A DNA stretch of 32,901 nt from JAMXLO01 sp036265005 (GTDB lineage Bacteria > Pseudomonadota > Alphaproteobacteria > Acetobacterales > Acetobacteraceae), in the NCBI GenBank assembly GCA_036265005.1, contig DATAPW010000053.1, forward strand, positions 1 to 32,901, in the 5' to 3' direction. A program made the position numbers and the translations under genes. Numbering within the stretch: the first letter of the stretch is position 1; each line of letters opens with the position of its first letter. A model generated the notes under the pieces. It was not told the origin of the DNA, made no database searches, and saw only the letters and a program-made list of their open reading frames with translations. Below, one piece after another: positions 1 through 7,251 of this stretch.

Positions 1-1
1 C

Positions 2-427
2 CGGAACATGTTCGGTCCTGTGCGTGGGGAATGGCTGGACGACAGCTGGAAGGGCTGGTGGGGAGACAATCCGCCCTATCACGCTCCGACGTTCGTCCTA
101 ACGCACCATGCCCGCGAGCCGATCGTAATGGAGGGCGGCACCACGTTCCACTTCGTCACGGACGGGATCCACGCCGCGCTCGAGCGCGCATGCGACGCCG
201 CGGGAGCACGCGACGTCAAGATTGGAGGTGGCGTCTCGACAGTTCGCCAATATCTGCAGGCCGGCCTGATCGATGAACTGCACTTCGCGCTTTCGCCTGT
301 CCTGCTCGGACGGGGCGAGGCGATGTTCGAGGGCTTGGATCTCCCTGCCCTCGGCTACCGCGTGATGGAATCCACTGCCACAGACCTCGCGACGCACGTC
401 GTGCTCAAGCGCGAGGAGAGCGAATAA
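2..427 (+). CDS. RibD C-terminal / dihydrofolate reductase-like protein, 5' end outside window
   Basis: The reading frame is open from base 2 and enters the window mid-protein, so the N-terminal third is missing. The visible 142 residues match the C-terminal half of the RibD_C/DHFR-like fold: a RNMFGPV segment, FVLTHH, EGGTTFHFV, then IGGGV, DELHFALSPVLLGRG and a final ATHVVLKR strand. In this family the GGG loop and the LLGRG segment lie near the NADPH-binding cleft. These stand-alone proteins are usually annotated as dihydrofolate reductase family proteins, and their substrates are mostly unknown. They are not the essential FolA. No riboflavin gene is nearby, so a role in riboflavin synthesis is not supported. 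The stop is TAA at 425-427. Confidence 0.85.
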   Translation, partial: RNMFGPVRGEWLDDSWKGWWGDNPPYHAPTFVLTHHAREPIVMEGGTTFHFVTDGIHAALERACDAAGARDVKIGGGVSTVRQYLQAGLIDELHFALSPVLLGRGEAMFEGLDLPALGYRVMESTATDLATHVVLKREESE

Positions 428-496
428 GCGTCCGCTTCTGCAGTTCGTCGCCGGATAGCTGTCGGGCAGCAAACCACCCGATCCGCTGGTCTGGTC

Positions 497-595
497 TCGA
501 CCCAACACGGAAATCCGGAAGTCAATCTGCGCGATGCAATCGCCAAGATCTCCAAAGGCCACCTCGTCAATCGGATCGCCGAACCGAATAGAATG
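497..595 (+). pseudogene. Possible remnant of an IS66-type transposase C-terminus
   Basis: Between the reductase gene and the dehydrogenase operon, one frame reads NPEVNLRDAIAKISKGH followed by VNRIAEPNRM. This resembles the C-terminal signature of IS66 TnpC proteins (typically a NPxAYLxDVLxRIAxGHPxNRIxELLPW pattern). The closing LPW is not conserved, and I see no helix-turn-helix or DDE domain, TnpB, or terminal inverted repeats. It is at best a decayed scrap. The assignment rests on pattern memory of the family, not on an alignment. Confidence 0.35.
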
Positions 596-890
596 GCAAG
601 CATCAATCGCACCCAAATCCAACTGCTATCATCGGACGCTTACGCGCGGGGTGCCAAACATCCATCCGGCTGGCACCGCCCGGTTGGTCCGGCCGGGGCG
701 GTCACCTCGGATGGAATGCTGACCGAGGCGCTCATGCCGCGCTGCCTTGAGCCGGTTGTTGGCCGGCACGGCGAGGTCGCTAAGCGATCTGACGTTGCCG
801 ATACAGCGATTGGATTCGTTCTGCTTTCGGTTAACTTGACAATGCCCGATCACCTTATACACCCCGAAGTGGGGAACTGAGGAGACGACC
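596..890. other. Gene-poor intergenic region upstream of the dehydrogenase operon
   Basis: I find no supportable coding sequence here. Short open frames on both strands lack recognisable motifs and ribosome sites. The stretch around 636-720 may be the non-coding end of the putative IS66 remnant. The last 60 bases should hold the promoter of the next operon. A TTGACA hexamer lies at 836-841 and a TATACA-like hexamer at 856-861, but the 14-base spacer is too short for a good sigma70 promoter. I therefore do not call one. Confidence 0.4.
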
Positions 891-1550
891 TTGAGCGACA
901 ACCCGATCGCGGCTTCCTATCTGTATCTGCTGGAGCCCGAGATTCGCTTTCTCGAAGCCGCCGTCGAGCATCTGATCCCCACCGATGAGCTGAGCCCCGG
1001 GGCGCGCGATGCCGGCGTTGTCGTCTACATCGACCGCCAGTTGGCCGGCTCCTGGGGCACGCACGGCCGGATGTATCGTGGCGGCCCGTGGCTGGAGGGC
1101 ACCCCGCAGCAGGGCTATCAATCGCGCTTCACGCCGCAGGAAGTCTACCGCATCGCGATTCGCGAGATCGACCAGCACTGCAAGGCCGCGTTCGAGCGAA
1201 ATTTCGCGCAGCTTCCCGGTGACCGGCAACTGCGCCTGCTCCAGCAATTGGAGCAGGACGAGATCGCGTTGCCGTCGCTGTCATCGAAATTTTTCTTCGA
1301 CCTGCTGTGGCGCAACACCGACGAAGGGTATTTCGCCGATCCGCTGTACGGCGGCAACCGCGACAAAGCGGGTTGGAAACTGCTCGGATTCCCCGGACTG
1401 CCCAGTGGCGAATACCGCCGCCTGGTCACCAGCAGCGAGCCGTACTACGCCGAACCCGTCAGCGTGCTCGACGTGCAGACCGGCCGCGTGCCGGTCGACG
1501 CGGAAGGCTTTCCGAAGCACGTCATCATCAGGCGCGGCGGGTCAAACTGA
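891..1550 (+). CDS. Gluconate 2-dehydrogenase subunit 3 family protein
   Basis: This 219-residue protein has the hallmarks of the small subunit that accompanies membrane-type GMC dehydrogenases (gluconate, fructose and related dehydrogenases). It has FLEAAVEHLIPTDELSPGARDAGVVVYID near the N-terminus, GGPWLEGTPQQG, a helical middle, and a C-terminal GWKLLGFPGLPSGEYR. In the family this subunit stabilises the flavin subunit and is often exported by the Tat route with it. Here no twin-arginine or hydrophobic signal is visible in the first 40 residues. The start is TTG at 891, chosen because GGAG at 881-884 sits at good distance and the conserved region follows directly. The gene ends one base before the flavin subunit's ATG, so the two are probably translated together. 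Confidence 0.85.
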   Translation: MSDNPIAASYLYLLEPEIRFLEAAVEHLIPTDELSPGARDAGVVVYIDRQLAGSWGTHGRMYRGGPWLEGTPQQGYQSRFTPQEVYRIAIREIDQHCKAAFERNFAQLPGDRQLRLLQQLEQDEIALPSLSSKFFFDLLWRNTDEGYFADPLYGGNRDKAGWKLLGFPGLPSGEYRRLVTSSEPYYAEPVSVLDVQTGRVPVDAEGFPKHVIIRRGGSN

Positions 1551-1551
1551 G

Positions 1552-3315
1552 ATGTCGCATACGAAACTGAACTCCGTCGATGTCGTTGTCGTGGGCAGCG
1601 GCGTCGTGGGCTCGATCATGTCGATGGAACTGGCCAGCGCCGGGTTGAGCGTCGTGTGCCTGGAGCGCGGCAAGTCGTTCGATGTGAACACCGATTTTTA
1701 CAAGCCCAATGTGTACGACGAACTGAAGTTCGATCGCCATAGCGACATCTTTCAGAACCTGGCGCGCGACACCATCACATTTCGCAACAACGACGCGCAG
1801 ACGGCACTGCCGATGCGCGAGATGGGCGCATTCAAGCCAGGCGAGATGGTCGGTGGCACGGCGGCACACTGGGGCGGCAATGCGCGCCGCTTTCTCCCGC
1901 ATGATTTCGAAATGCACTCGCGCATCAAGGAACGCTATGGCGCATCGTTCATTCCCGACGACTGCCATCTGCAGGACTGGGGCGTCACCTGGGACGAGGT
2001 GGAACCGTACTATGACCAGTTCGAGCATATCTTTGGCGTCGGCGGTAAGGCCGGCAACCTGAACGGCGAGATCCAGCCAGGCGGCAATCCGCACGAAGGG
2101 CCACGCTCGCGCGAGTATCCGAACCCGCCGACCCGGCCCTCGTATGAAGGCAGGCTGTTCGCCGACGCGGTGACCTCGCTGGGCTATGTACCGTTCCAAG
2201 GCCCGACCGCGGCGATGACGCAGGATTTTCGAAATCTGTATCGCGTCCAGATGCTCGAATGCGCGCGCGGCGGGTTCTGTTCGAGCCATGTCTGCGCGCA
2301 GGGGGCCAAGGCCAATCCGCTGACGTCGGTGCACCCGGCGCTGGCGCGCCAACCGACGTTCGAGTTGCGCCCGTTGTGCAACGTGCTGCGCGTCAACACG
2401 GATTCCACCGGCAAACAGGCCACCGGCGTCACCTATATCGACGCGCGCGGCAACGAAGTGGAGCAACCGGCGAGCATCGTGGTCCTGGGTGCGTATTGCT
2501 TCAGCAACACGCGGCTGCTGCTGTTGTCGGGCATCGGCACGCCGTACGATCCACGCACCGGCACGGGCGTGGTCGGCCGCAACTACGCCTACCAGCAGGG
2601 CAGTACGGTGCACGTGTTCTTCGATGATCGCGAGTTCAATCCGTTCATCGGCGGCGGCCAGCTCAACACGTCGATCGACGAACTCAACGGCGACGTGATC
2701 GACCGCGGCCCTCTCGGCTTCATCGGCGGCGCCTATGTCAACACCTCGGCGCGCGGCGCGGCGCCGATCAAGGGCAAGGTGGTGCCGCCGGGCACGCCGC
2801 GCTGGGGCGGCGAATGGAAGAAGGCCGTGGCGTACAACTACCGCCGCAACATGGCGATCACCAGTCACGGCACCTGCCTGAGCTACCGGCACAACTATCT
2901 TGATCTCGACCCGACCTACAAAGACGCGTACGGCCTGCCGCTGCTGCGTATGACGTTCGACTGGAACGACAACGAGCTGCGCATGATGAAGTGGGTGGAC
3001 GAGCGTTGCACCGAGATCGGCCGGGCGCTGAACGGGTCACGCTTGGGCGGCAAGACCAAGGGCACGCATTTCGGCTTAGTGGGGTATCAGAGCACGCACA
3101 ATGTCGGGGGCGCCGTGATGGGCAGCGATCCATCGACCAGCGTCGTCAACAAATACCTGCAGTCGTGGGACGTTTCGAATCTGTTCGTGGTGGGAGGGAG
3201 TGCGTTCCCGCAAAACCCGGCGAATGGGCCGACGGAGACGATTGGCATGCTGGCCTGTTGGGCGGCCGATGCGATCAAGGATAACTATGTGACGAATCCG
3301 GGGGCGCTGGTGTGA
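1552..3315 (+). CDS. GMC family FAD-dependent oxidoreductase (gluconate dehydrogenase large-subunit-like)
   Basis: This 587-residue flavoprotein begins with a Rossmann FAD site (VVVVGSGVVGS, then CLERG). It has MVGGTAAHWGG as the second FAD-contacting segment and ends in the GMC_oxred_C pattern. The active-site pair is visible as His516 in STHNVGG and Asn558 in NPANGPT. A cysteine-containing stretch (ARGGFCSSHVC, around residue 240) resembles other gluconate/sorbitol-type dehydrogenases. The family oxidises sugar or polyol hydroxyls and passes electrons to a cytochrome c subunit. No cytochrome gene follows here, so the acceptor is unknown. The start is ATG 1552, one base after the small subunit's stop. 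The frame runs open much further upstream (from 1009), but that part is the shadow of the preceding gene. No signal peptide is present, as expected for a subunit that would be co-exported or cytosolic. Confidence 0.9.
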   Translation: MSHTKLNSVDVVVVGSGVVGSIMSMELASAGLSVVCLERGKSFDVNTDFYKPNVYDELKFDRHSDIFQNLARDTITFRNNDAQTALPMREMGAFKPGEMVGGTAAHWGGNARRFLPHDFEMHSRIKERYGASFIPDDCHLQDWGVTWDEVEPYYDQFEHIFGVGGKAGNLNGEIQPGGNPHEGPRSREYPNPPTRPSYEGRLFADAVTSLGYVPFQGPTAAMTQDFRNLYRVQMLECARGGFCSSHVCAQGAKANPLTSVHPALARQPTFELRPLCNVLRVNTDSTGKQATGVTYIDARGNEVEQPASIVVLGAYCFSNTRLLLLSGIGTPYDPRTGTGVVGRNYAYQQGSTVHVFFDDREFNPFIGGGQLNTSIDELNGDVIDRGPLGFIGGAYVNTSARGAAPIKGKVVPPGTPRWGGEWKKAVAYNYRRNMAITSHGTCLSYRHNYLDLDPTYKDAYGLPLLRMTFDWNDNELRMMKWVDERCTEIGRALNGSRLGGKTKGTHFGLVGYQSTHNVGGAVMGSDPSTSVVNKYLQSWDVSNLFVVGGSAFPQNPANGPTETIGMLACWAADAIKDNYVTNPGALV

Positions 3316-3326
3316 AATGGGCAGCT

Positions 3327-4235
3327 GTGGGCGAAGCGAAACGAAAGAAGGAAGCCGCTTTGAATGGGCCGTGTCCATGCGGCTTGGGTAAGATCGCGCG
3401 CCATTGTTGCTTCACCGGGCAGGGCTGGCAATGGCATAAGCGGCCTACCATCCTTGGACTCAACTCGCTGCCTCCGGCGGGGCGCGTCGAAAAATGCTAC
3501 ATGAAAGAGCTGGGCTCGTGTGAACCGCCAATCTCAGGCGAGCACATCATTTCGGAATCTGTTTGTCAGGTATTGATGGGAGACGGCGAGTTTTCGATAT
3601 CCGGCGTTCCTTGGCTCGAAGCGGGTGAGGTAAAGATAATTGCGCCTCCACACGCTAACTGTCTTTGCAGAAAGCACAACAGCTCGCTTAGCCCGCTCGA
3701 TTCTGCCGCGCATTACTTCTTCTCGTCGCTCAGGTCATACCTTGAACACGATGCCGGAATGCGGCACGCAATGATTTCTGGGCATGACCTCGAACGCTGG
3801 CTATTAAAAACTGCAAAGGCAGCGGCTGTCTCTCGCTATCTGGCGCGTGGCAGGGAGCGGCTGTCCGGCACGTTCGCGCGTGACGCAGCTATACTCGACA
3901 TGCTCGACGATCCGCAGCACTGGCCGGAAGGAGCTGGGCTCTACTGCATCATGAACACCGGCGATATGACCGAGGATACGGTGCGCTTTCAGTTCCAGCC
4001 GCTCACAAACGAGCACGACGACATCGAAGCTCTGGCAATCAACATCATGGGTTTTCGCTTCGTGCTGCTGCTCGATGCGCATGATCTAACCAACTACCCG
4101 TTCCTAAGTGGTGCCAAATATCGGCCGGGCCGAATTGCAATCTCATATCCGACCACGACAAGTTGGGTAACCTTGAGTTGGGAAGACAATGAGGCGCACG
4201 AGACTTTGACAGTCCAATGGCTTCAGCGGCGATGA
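3327..4235 (+). CDS. SEC-C motif protein with an HNH-nuclease-like centre, function unknown
   Basis: The protein has about 302 residues. It opens with GEAKRKK, typical of proteins carrying an N-terminal SEC-C zinc knuckle. It then shows PCPCGLGKIARHCC (Cys16, 18, 27, 28 from the GTG at 3327), the C-x-C-x8-C-C SEC-C pattern. Residues about 57-125 contain CYMKELGSC, SGEHIISES and later HANCLCRKHNSSLS. This order of Cys pair, His-Ile-Ile, then C-x-C-x2-HN resembles degenerate HNH (beta-beta-alpha metal) endonucleases. The remaining 180 residues are unrecognised. The GTG at 3312, overlapping the preceding stop, is an alternative start, but MGEAKRKK is the usual beginning. Codon and base use look less GC-rich than the neighbours, consistent with acquired DNA. 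The function is unproven. Confidence 0.7.
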   Translation: MGEAKRKKEAALNGPCPCGLGKIARHCCFTGQGWQWHKRPTILGLNSLPPAGRVEKCYMKELGSCEPPISGEHIISESVCQVLMGDGEFSISGVPWLEAGEVKIIAPPHANCLCRKHNSSLSPLDSAAHYFFSSLRSYLEHDAGMRHAMISGHDLERWLLKTAKAAAVSRYLARGRERLSGTFARDAAILDMLDDPQHWPEGAGLYCIMNTGDMTEDTVRFQFQPLTNEHDDIEALAINIMGFRFVLLLDAHDLTNYPFLSGAKYRPGRIAISYPTTTSWVTLSWEDNEAHETLTVQWLQRR

Positions 4236-4265
4236 AGGGTGCAGCGGTCCATGGCCTCGATGCCA

Positions 4266-4293
4266 ATTGAAGTCTGGGCCGATTGAAGTCTGG
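4266..4293. repeat. Tandem 12-bp direct repeat, 16-bp period
   Basis: ATTGAAGTCTGG occurs at 4266-4277 and again at 4282-4293, separated by GCCG. It lies in the short gap between the SEC-C gene and the convergent VapC gene. It could be a chance duplication, a slipped-strand product or part of a decayed junction. I see no protein-coding or hairpin explanation. Confidence 0.6.
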
Positions 4294-4386
4294 AATGTCG
4301 ATACGTTCAAGCTAGGGGGCGTTCCCCAACGCATCTCCTGCAGTCACCTGTGAACACACGAAGAACCCACTCTCCGCCTCACCGTC

Positions 4387-4782
4387 CTAGCAAACGCGGC
4401 TCGGGTTGCCTTGGGCCTGAAGCAGCGCGATGGCCTGACGGTCGAACGAGACGAAGGTCCCGCCGCCAAGCCAGGCGCCCTCGTGGGCGATAACGCCATC
4501 GGCAAAATCGCCCCCGGCGTCGAGCATTGCAAGTCCGGCCTCCGCGCCACCGCGATCGGCGGCAACGTTGGTGGCGGCAAGCAGACGGCGGATGGCATCG
4601 GCGACGGTTGCGGCAGGCAGGCGGTAGCCGCGGGTCAGAACCCAGACGAGCTCGCACAGGGCCGCGGGCGGGATCGCGACCAATTCCGCCTGCGCGAGTT
4701 CGGCCTGGGCGCGCGGGCTTTGCGCTTGGTCGTCGTCGGTGAGTGCACGGACGAGGATGTTCGTGTCGGCGATGATTTTCAC
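4387..4782 (-). CDS. PIN-domain ribonuclease toxin (VapC-like)
   Basis: The 131-residue protein starts MKIIADTNILVR, the classic PIN opening with Asp6. The acidic residues expected for the metal site follow: Glu44 in CELVWVL, Asp92 and Asp95 in DFADGVIA, and Asp114 in FVSFDRQA. VapC toxins cleave tRNA or rRNA and are held inactive by the paired antitoxin. The upstream gene encodes an AbrB-type antitoxin, and the two genes overlap by four bases (ATGA), the standard arrangement. All catalytic positions appear intact, so the toxin is probably functional. The RNA target cannot be inferred. Confidence 0.88.
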   Translation of the reverse strand: MKIIADTNILVRALTDDDQAQSPRAQAELAQAELVAIPPAALCELVWVLTRGYRLPAATVADAIRRLLAATNVAADRGGAEAGLAMLDAGGDFADGVIAHEGAWLGGGTFVSFDRQAIALLQAQGNPSRVC

Positions 4783-5030
4783 CGCTTCCCGGCCCAGCCG
4801 GCGGCAATGATGTCGTTCATCTGCTCGATCGACAGGGACGCGGCGCCGGGCTGCTTCAGCAGGCCGAACACGTCTGAAATCTGGCCGCCGGGCCGTGCGG
4901 CACGGACTTCGATCCGCCCATCCGGGCGGGTGTCGACCTCGATTTTATCGCCCGGACGAACGCCCAGATGGGCAAGGAGATCCTTGCGGAGCGTGACCTG
5001 GCCCTTTGCGGTTATGGTGAGGATGGGCAT
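4779..5030 (-). CDS. AbrB/MazE-fold antitoxin (VapB-like)
   Basis: This 83-residue protein has an N-terminal swapped-hairpin DNA-binding domain: MPILTITAKGQVTLRKDLL, then GVRPGDKIEVD and a strand ending IEVRAA (residues about 1-48). The C-terminal half is a variable helical tail that would bind and neutralise the PIN toxin. Such antitoxins normally repress their own operon. A promoter overlapped by an inverted repeat lies directly upstream (5037-5065). No Shine-Dalgarno sequence is visible before the ATG, and the predicted transcript start falls at or next to it, so translation may be leaderless. Confidence 0.88.
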   Translation of the reverse strand: MPILTITAKGQVTLRKDLLAHLGVRPGDKIEVDTRPDGRIEVRAARPGGQISDVFGLLKQPGAASLSIEQMNDIIAAGWAGKR

Positions 5031-5036
5031 AGGCGC

Positions 5037-5065
5037 AATGTAAGGAAGTAACGCCTTACGTTCAA
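5037..5065 (-). promoter_or_regulatory. Predicted vapBC promoter overlapped by an inverted repeat operator
   Basis: On the minus strand, TTGAAC (5065-5060) and TACATT (5042-5037) are separated by 17 bases and each match the sigma70 consensus at four of six positions. Between and across them lies a 6-bp inverted repeat, GTAAGG at 5040-5045 and CCTTAC at 5054-5059, with an 8-base spacer. A dimeric AbrB-type antitoxin bound there would block polymerase, which is how this family usually autoregulates. The predicted start is about 7 bases past the -10, at or close to the ATG. Confidence 0.5.
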
Positions 5066-5175
5066 GAATGCGATCTCCTACGGGCGCAGCACCTTGCCGA
5101 TCTTGCGATGCCCCCGGCCACCGCGGGCAGCACAGGCGCCGACGACCCGTTCCAGCCCAGCGGCTGCCAGGTGTG

Positions 5176-6610
5176 CTAGCGCGACGCCGTCATGCCCGGC
5201 GCCCCCCAGAACAGCGGGAACGCCGCCTTCACGATCTCTCTGATATCCGACCGAAAGGCCGTAGGCTGGAACAGATGCCCAAGCGGAATGCACGGCAGTG
5301 TCTCCAGCGCACGCACCTGAACCTGCGCGGCGATTGCCTTCTGCGCCGCAAGGTCCGGCGTGTCGAACCAGGCGGTGCGCAGGCGTTCGAGTTCCTCATC
5401 GCCTGGCCAGCAAAACCAGCCTTTGGCGCCATTGCCCCGCAGCTCGAAACTGCCGCCCGGCGCGCAGGCCGCCAGCCCTCGATTTGCGTGATGAAGCAAC
5501 TCCAGCCGCCTTGGGCCACCGGTTCGCGGCTGGTGCGCCGGGTCACCACCGAACCCCAGTCCATCGACCGGAAATCCACGTTCAGGCCAAGCCGGACGAA
5601 CACGTCGCGCGCGACCTGCATCATCTGCATGTAAACCGGCCGATAGGTCGGCGCCAGCATCACGACCTTCTCTCCGGCGTAACCGGGTTCCCACACCAGC
5701 CGCGCAGCCATGGCGTCGTCGCGCGGTCCGGACAGGACATCGAGCCCGGCATGGCTCGACATCTGCTGACTTTCGATGAAATAGCCGGACGGCGCTCGGC
5801 CAAGGTCGGTCTGGCCCCCGATCACCGACGCCAAGAACGTCTTTTGGTCGATCGCCGGCAGCAGCGCCCGTCGCAGCTTCGGGTTGTTGAACGGCGGCTG
5901 GGTATGGTTGAGCGGCCAACCAAACGGATCGTTCACCGCGACCTGCGCGCTCGGCGACTGGCGCAGCATAAAGACCGATCAGGGGCACTTCGGGCAAGTC
6001 GACCTCGCCTGTTCGCAGCGCCGCCGCCGCGGTCACCGGGTCCGGCTGTACCACCCATTCAACACGTTGGACATTCGCCGCCTTGCCACCTGCCAGGAAG
6101 CTGGGTGATTCCTGCCGAGGCACGTAACCGTCGAACCGCGCATAGGCTGCGCTGACGCCCGAGACCCACTGGTCGGGAAGGAAGCGGAATGGTCCCGACC
6201 CAACGGTCTCCCTGATCTGTTCAGTGCCAGGCGTTTTCGCCATCCGCTCCGGCATCATGAAGCATACCCGCGCCCCCAGCCCCGTACAGCATCTGGCTGA
6301 ACGGCCGCTTCAGCCAGATGCGGAAGCGGCGATCGTCGATGGTGTCGATATCGTTCGTTGCGGCCAGCAACGGCTGCCCGAATGAATCGCGTGAGCCCCA
6401 GCGCCGCACCGACATCGCGCAGTCCTTCGCCTGGACTGGTTCGCCGTCATGGAACGTCAAACCGTCGCGCAAGGTGAACGTCCAGGTCAGCCCATCGGCC
6501 GATACCTCGTGTCCCGCACACATCTGCGGACGCGATTGGCCCACTGTGATGGTACCGCTCCACAGCCGCATGCCGGTTTGATCGATGCGAAGGGCCGGCG
6601 GCTTGGCTGA
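5176..6610 (-). pseudogene. Degraded peptide/dipeptide ABC transporter substrate-binding protein (family 5)
   Basis: Three minus-strand frames together encode one SBP_bac_5 protein. The first (6571 to about 6283) reads SADGLTWTFTLRDGLTFHDG and AKDCAMSVRRWG. The second (about 6280 to 5973) reads RETVGSGPFRF and AALRTGEVDLPEVPLIGL. The third (5969 to about 5479) reads LRQSPSAQVAVNDPFGWPLNHTQPPFNNPKLRRAL in part. The second frame then resumes with ELERLRTAWFDTPDLAAQKAI down to the stop at 5176. Junctions fall at short runs: a C4 at 6280-6283 and an A3 at 5970-5972 (each one base too many), and a C3 at 5476-5478 (one base short). Roughly the first 80 to 100 residues, including the signal peptide, are missing. 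No permease or ATPase of this transporter type is nearby. Confidence 0.85.
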
Positions 6611-7077
6611 GCGGGGTCTAGGCAGATACTCGCTGCTTGAGCCCCGCCCGATGGCGCCATGCGCGTGCGGGAAGTGGGCGCAGCGGTGACCTAGGTGGAG
6701 AGCAACGGACCGGAGTTGTCGGAATCGGCAGCATAATGCCGGTGTCAGTGCACCAGATGCACGATGTCATCTGCGACCGGCTGCACGCCCCAGATTCCGA
6801 CGCGCTCGAACTGATCGGCTTTTCCGGGAAGATCGGCGCGTTGGGGAAGCGCCCGCGGCTCCGCCTTTGGTCGCGCCGCGCACCGACCAAGGCCACGGTC
6901 GAGGGCGAATGCGAGGACGACTGAGGTGCTGCCGTTTCCTACCGGGCTGCGATGAAACGGTCACTGCGGTTGCCGGTGACGCCACGTCATGCCCCACGAC
7001 GCAGCGTGGTAAACTGCCACCTCCCATGCGCAGGCATGGTCGCCTTACGGAACGCAACTGCTGCCTCTGTGTTACCT
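6611..7077. other. Stretch without a supportable gene
   Basis: Between the broken binding-protein gene and the tRNA there are only short open frames on both strands. The best plus-strand one (6637-6924, 95 codons) reads VHQMHDVICDRLHAPDSDALELIGFSG in part. It looks protein-like, but I cannot assign it to a family and it lacks a convincing ribosome site. It may be another gene remnant. Confidence 0.4.
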
Positions 7078-7098
7078 AGCGGCTTCTTTCGAGCCGCT
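7078..7098 (-). terminator. Hairpin in the tRNA-Arg 3' trailer, possible terminator
   Basis: A perfect 7-bp stem (AGCGGCT/AGCCGCT) with a 7-base loop lies about 28 bases beyond the CCA end of the minus-strand tRNA. No T-run follows, so it is not a textbook intrinsic terminator. It could aid termination or 3' processing. Confidence 0.35.
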
Positions 7099-7126
7099 GA
7101 TGGTGGGCTTAAGTCATTGAAACCAT

Positions 7127-7203
7127 TGGCGGACCCGACACGATTCGAACGTGCGACCTTCGCCTTCGGAGGGCGACGCTCTATCCAGCTGAGCTACGGG
7201 TCC
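7127..7203 (-). tRNA. tRNA-Arg (anticodon CCG)
   Basis: The minus strand folds as a full 77-nt cloverleaf. The acceptor GGACCCG (7203-7197) pairs with CGGGTCC (7137-7131). The D-arm contains TAGCTCAGCTGGATAGAGC. The anticodon stem TCGCC/GGCGA encloses the loop CTCCGAA, with anticodon CCG at 7169-7167. The T-arm carries GTTCGAATC. The terminal CCA is encoded (7127-7129). It reads CGG arginine codons. It borders the accessory-looking strip on its 3' side, the usual orientation for tRNA-associated insertions, but I see no duplicated 3' end within the window. Confidence 0.96.
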
Positions 7204-7251
7204 GTCCCACAATCCAATAACCCGAAATCGCCCGCAGCGGAAGCACCGCCT

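Noticed and set aside
836..861. TTGACA with TATACA before the dehydrogenase operon
   Set aside because: The 14-base spacing is too short for a normal sigma70 promoter, so it is mentioned only as context.
1009..1551. In-frame extension of the GMC oxidoreductase by 181 codons
   Set aside because: It overlaps the small-subunit gene completely, is Arg/Ser-rich low-complexity shadow sequence, and the FAD motif starts right after ATG 1552.
1528..2892. 454-codon minus-strand open frame opposite the GMC gene
   Set aside because: Rich in Ala, Arg and His with no domain; it mirrors the codon structure of the real gene on the other strand, common in high-GC DNA.
7078..7203. attB-type integration site at the tRNA-Arg
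   Set aside because: No copy of the tRNA 3' end is seen elsewhere in the window and no integrase gene is present.
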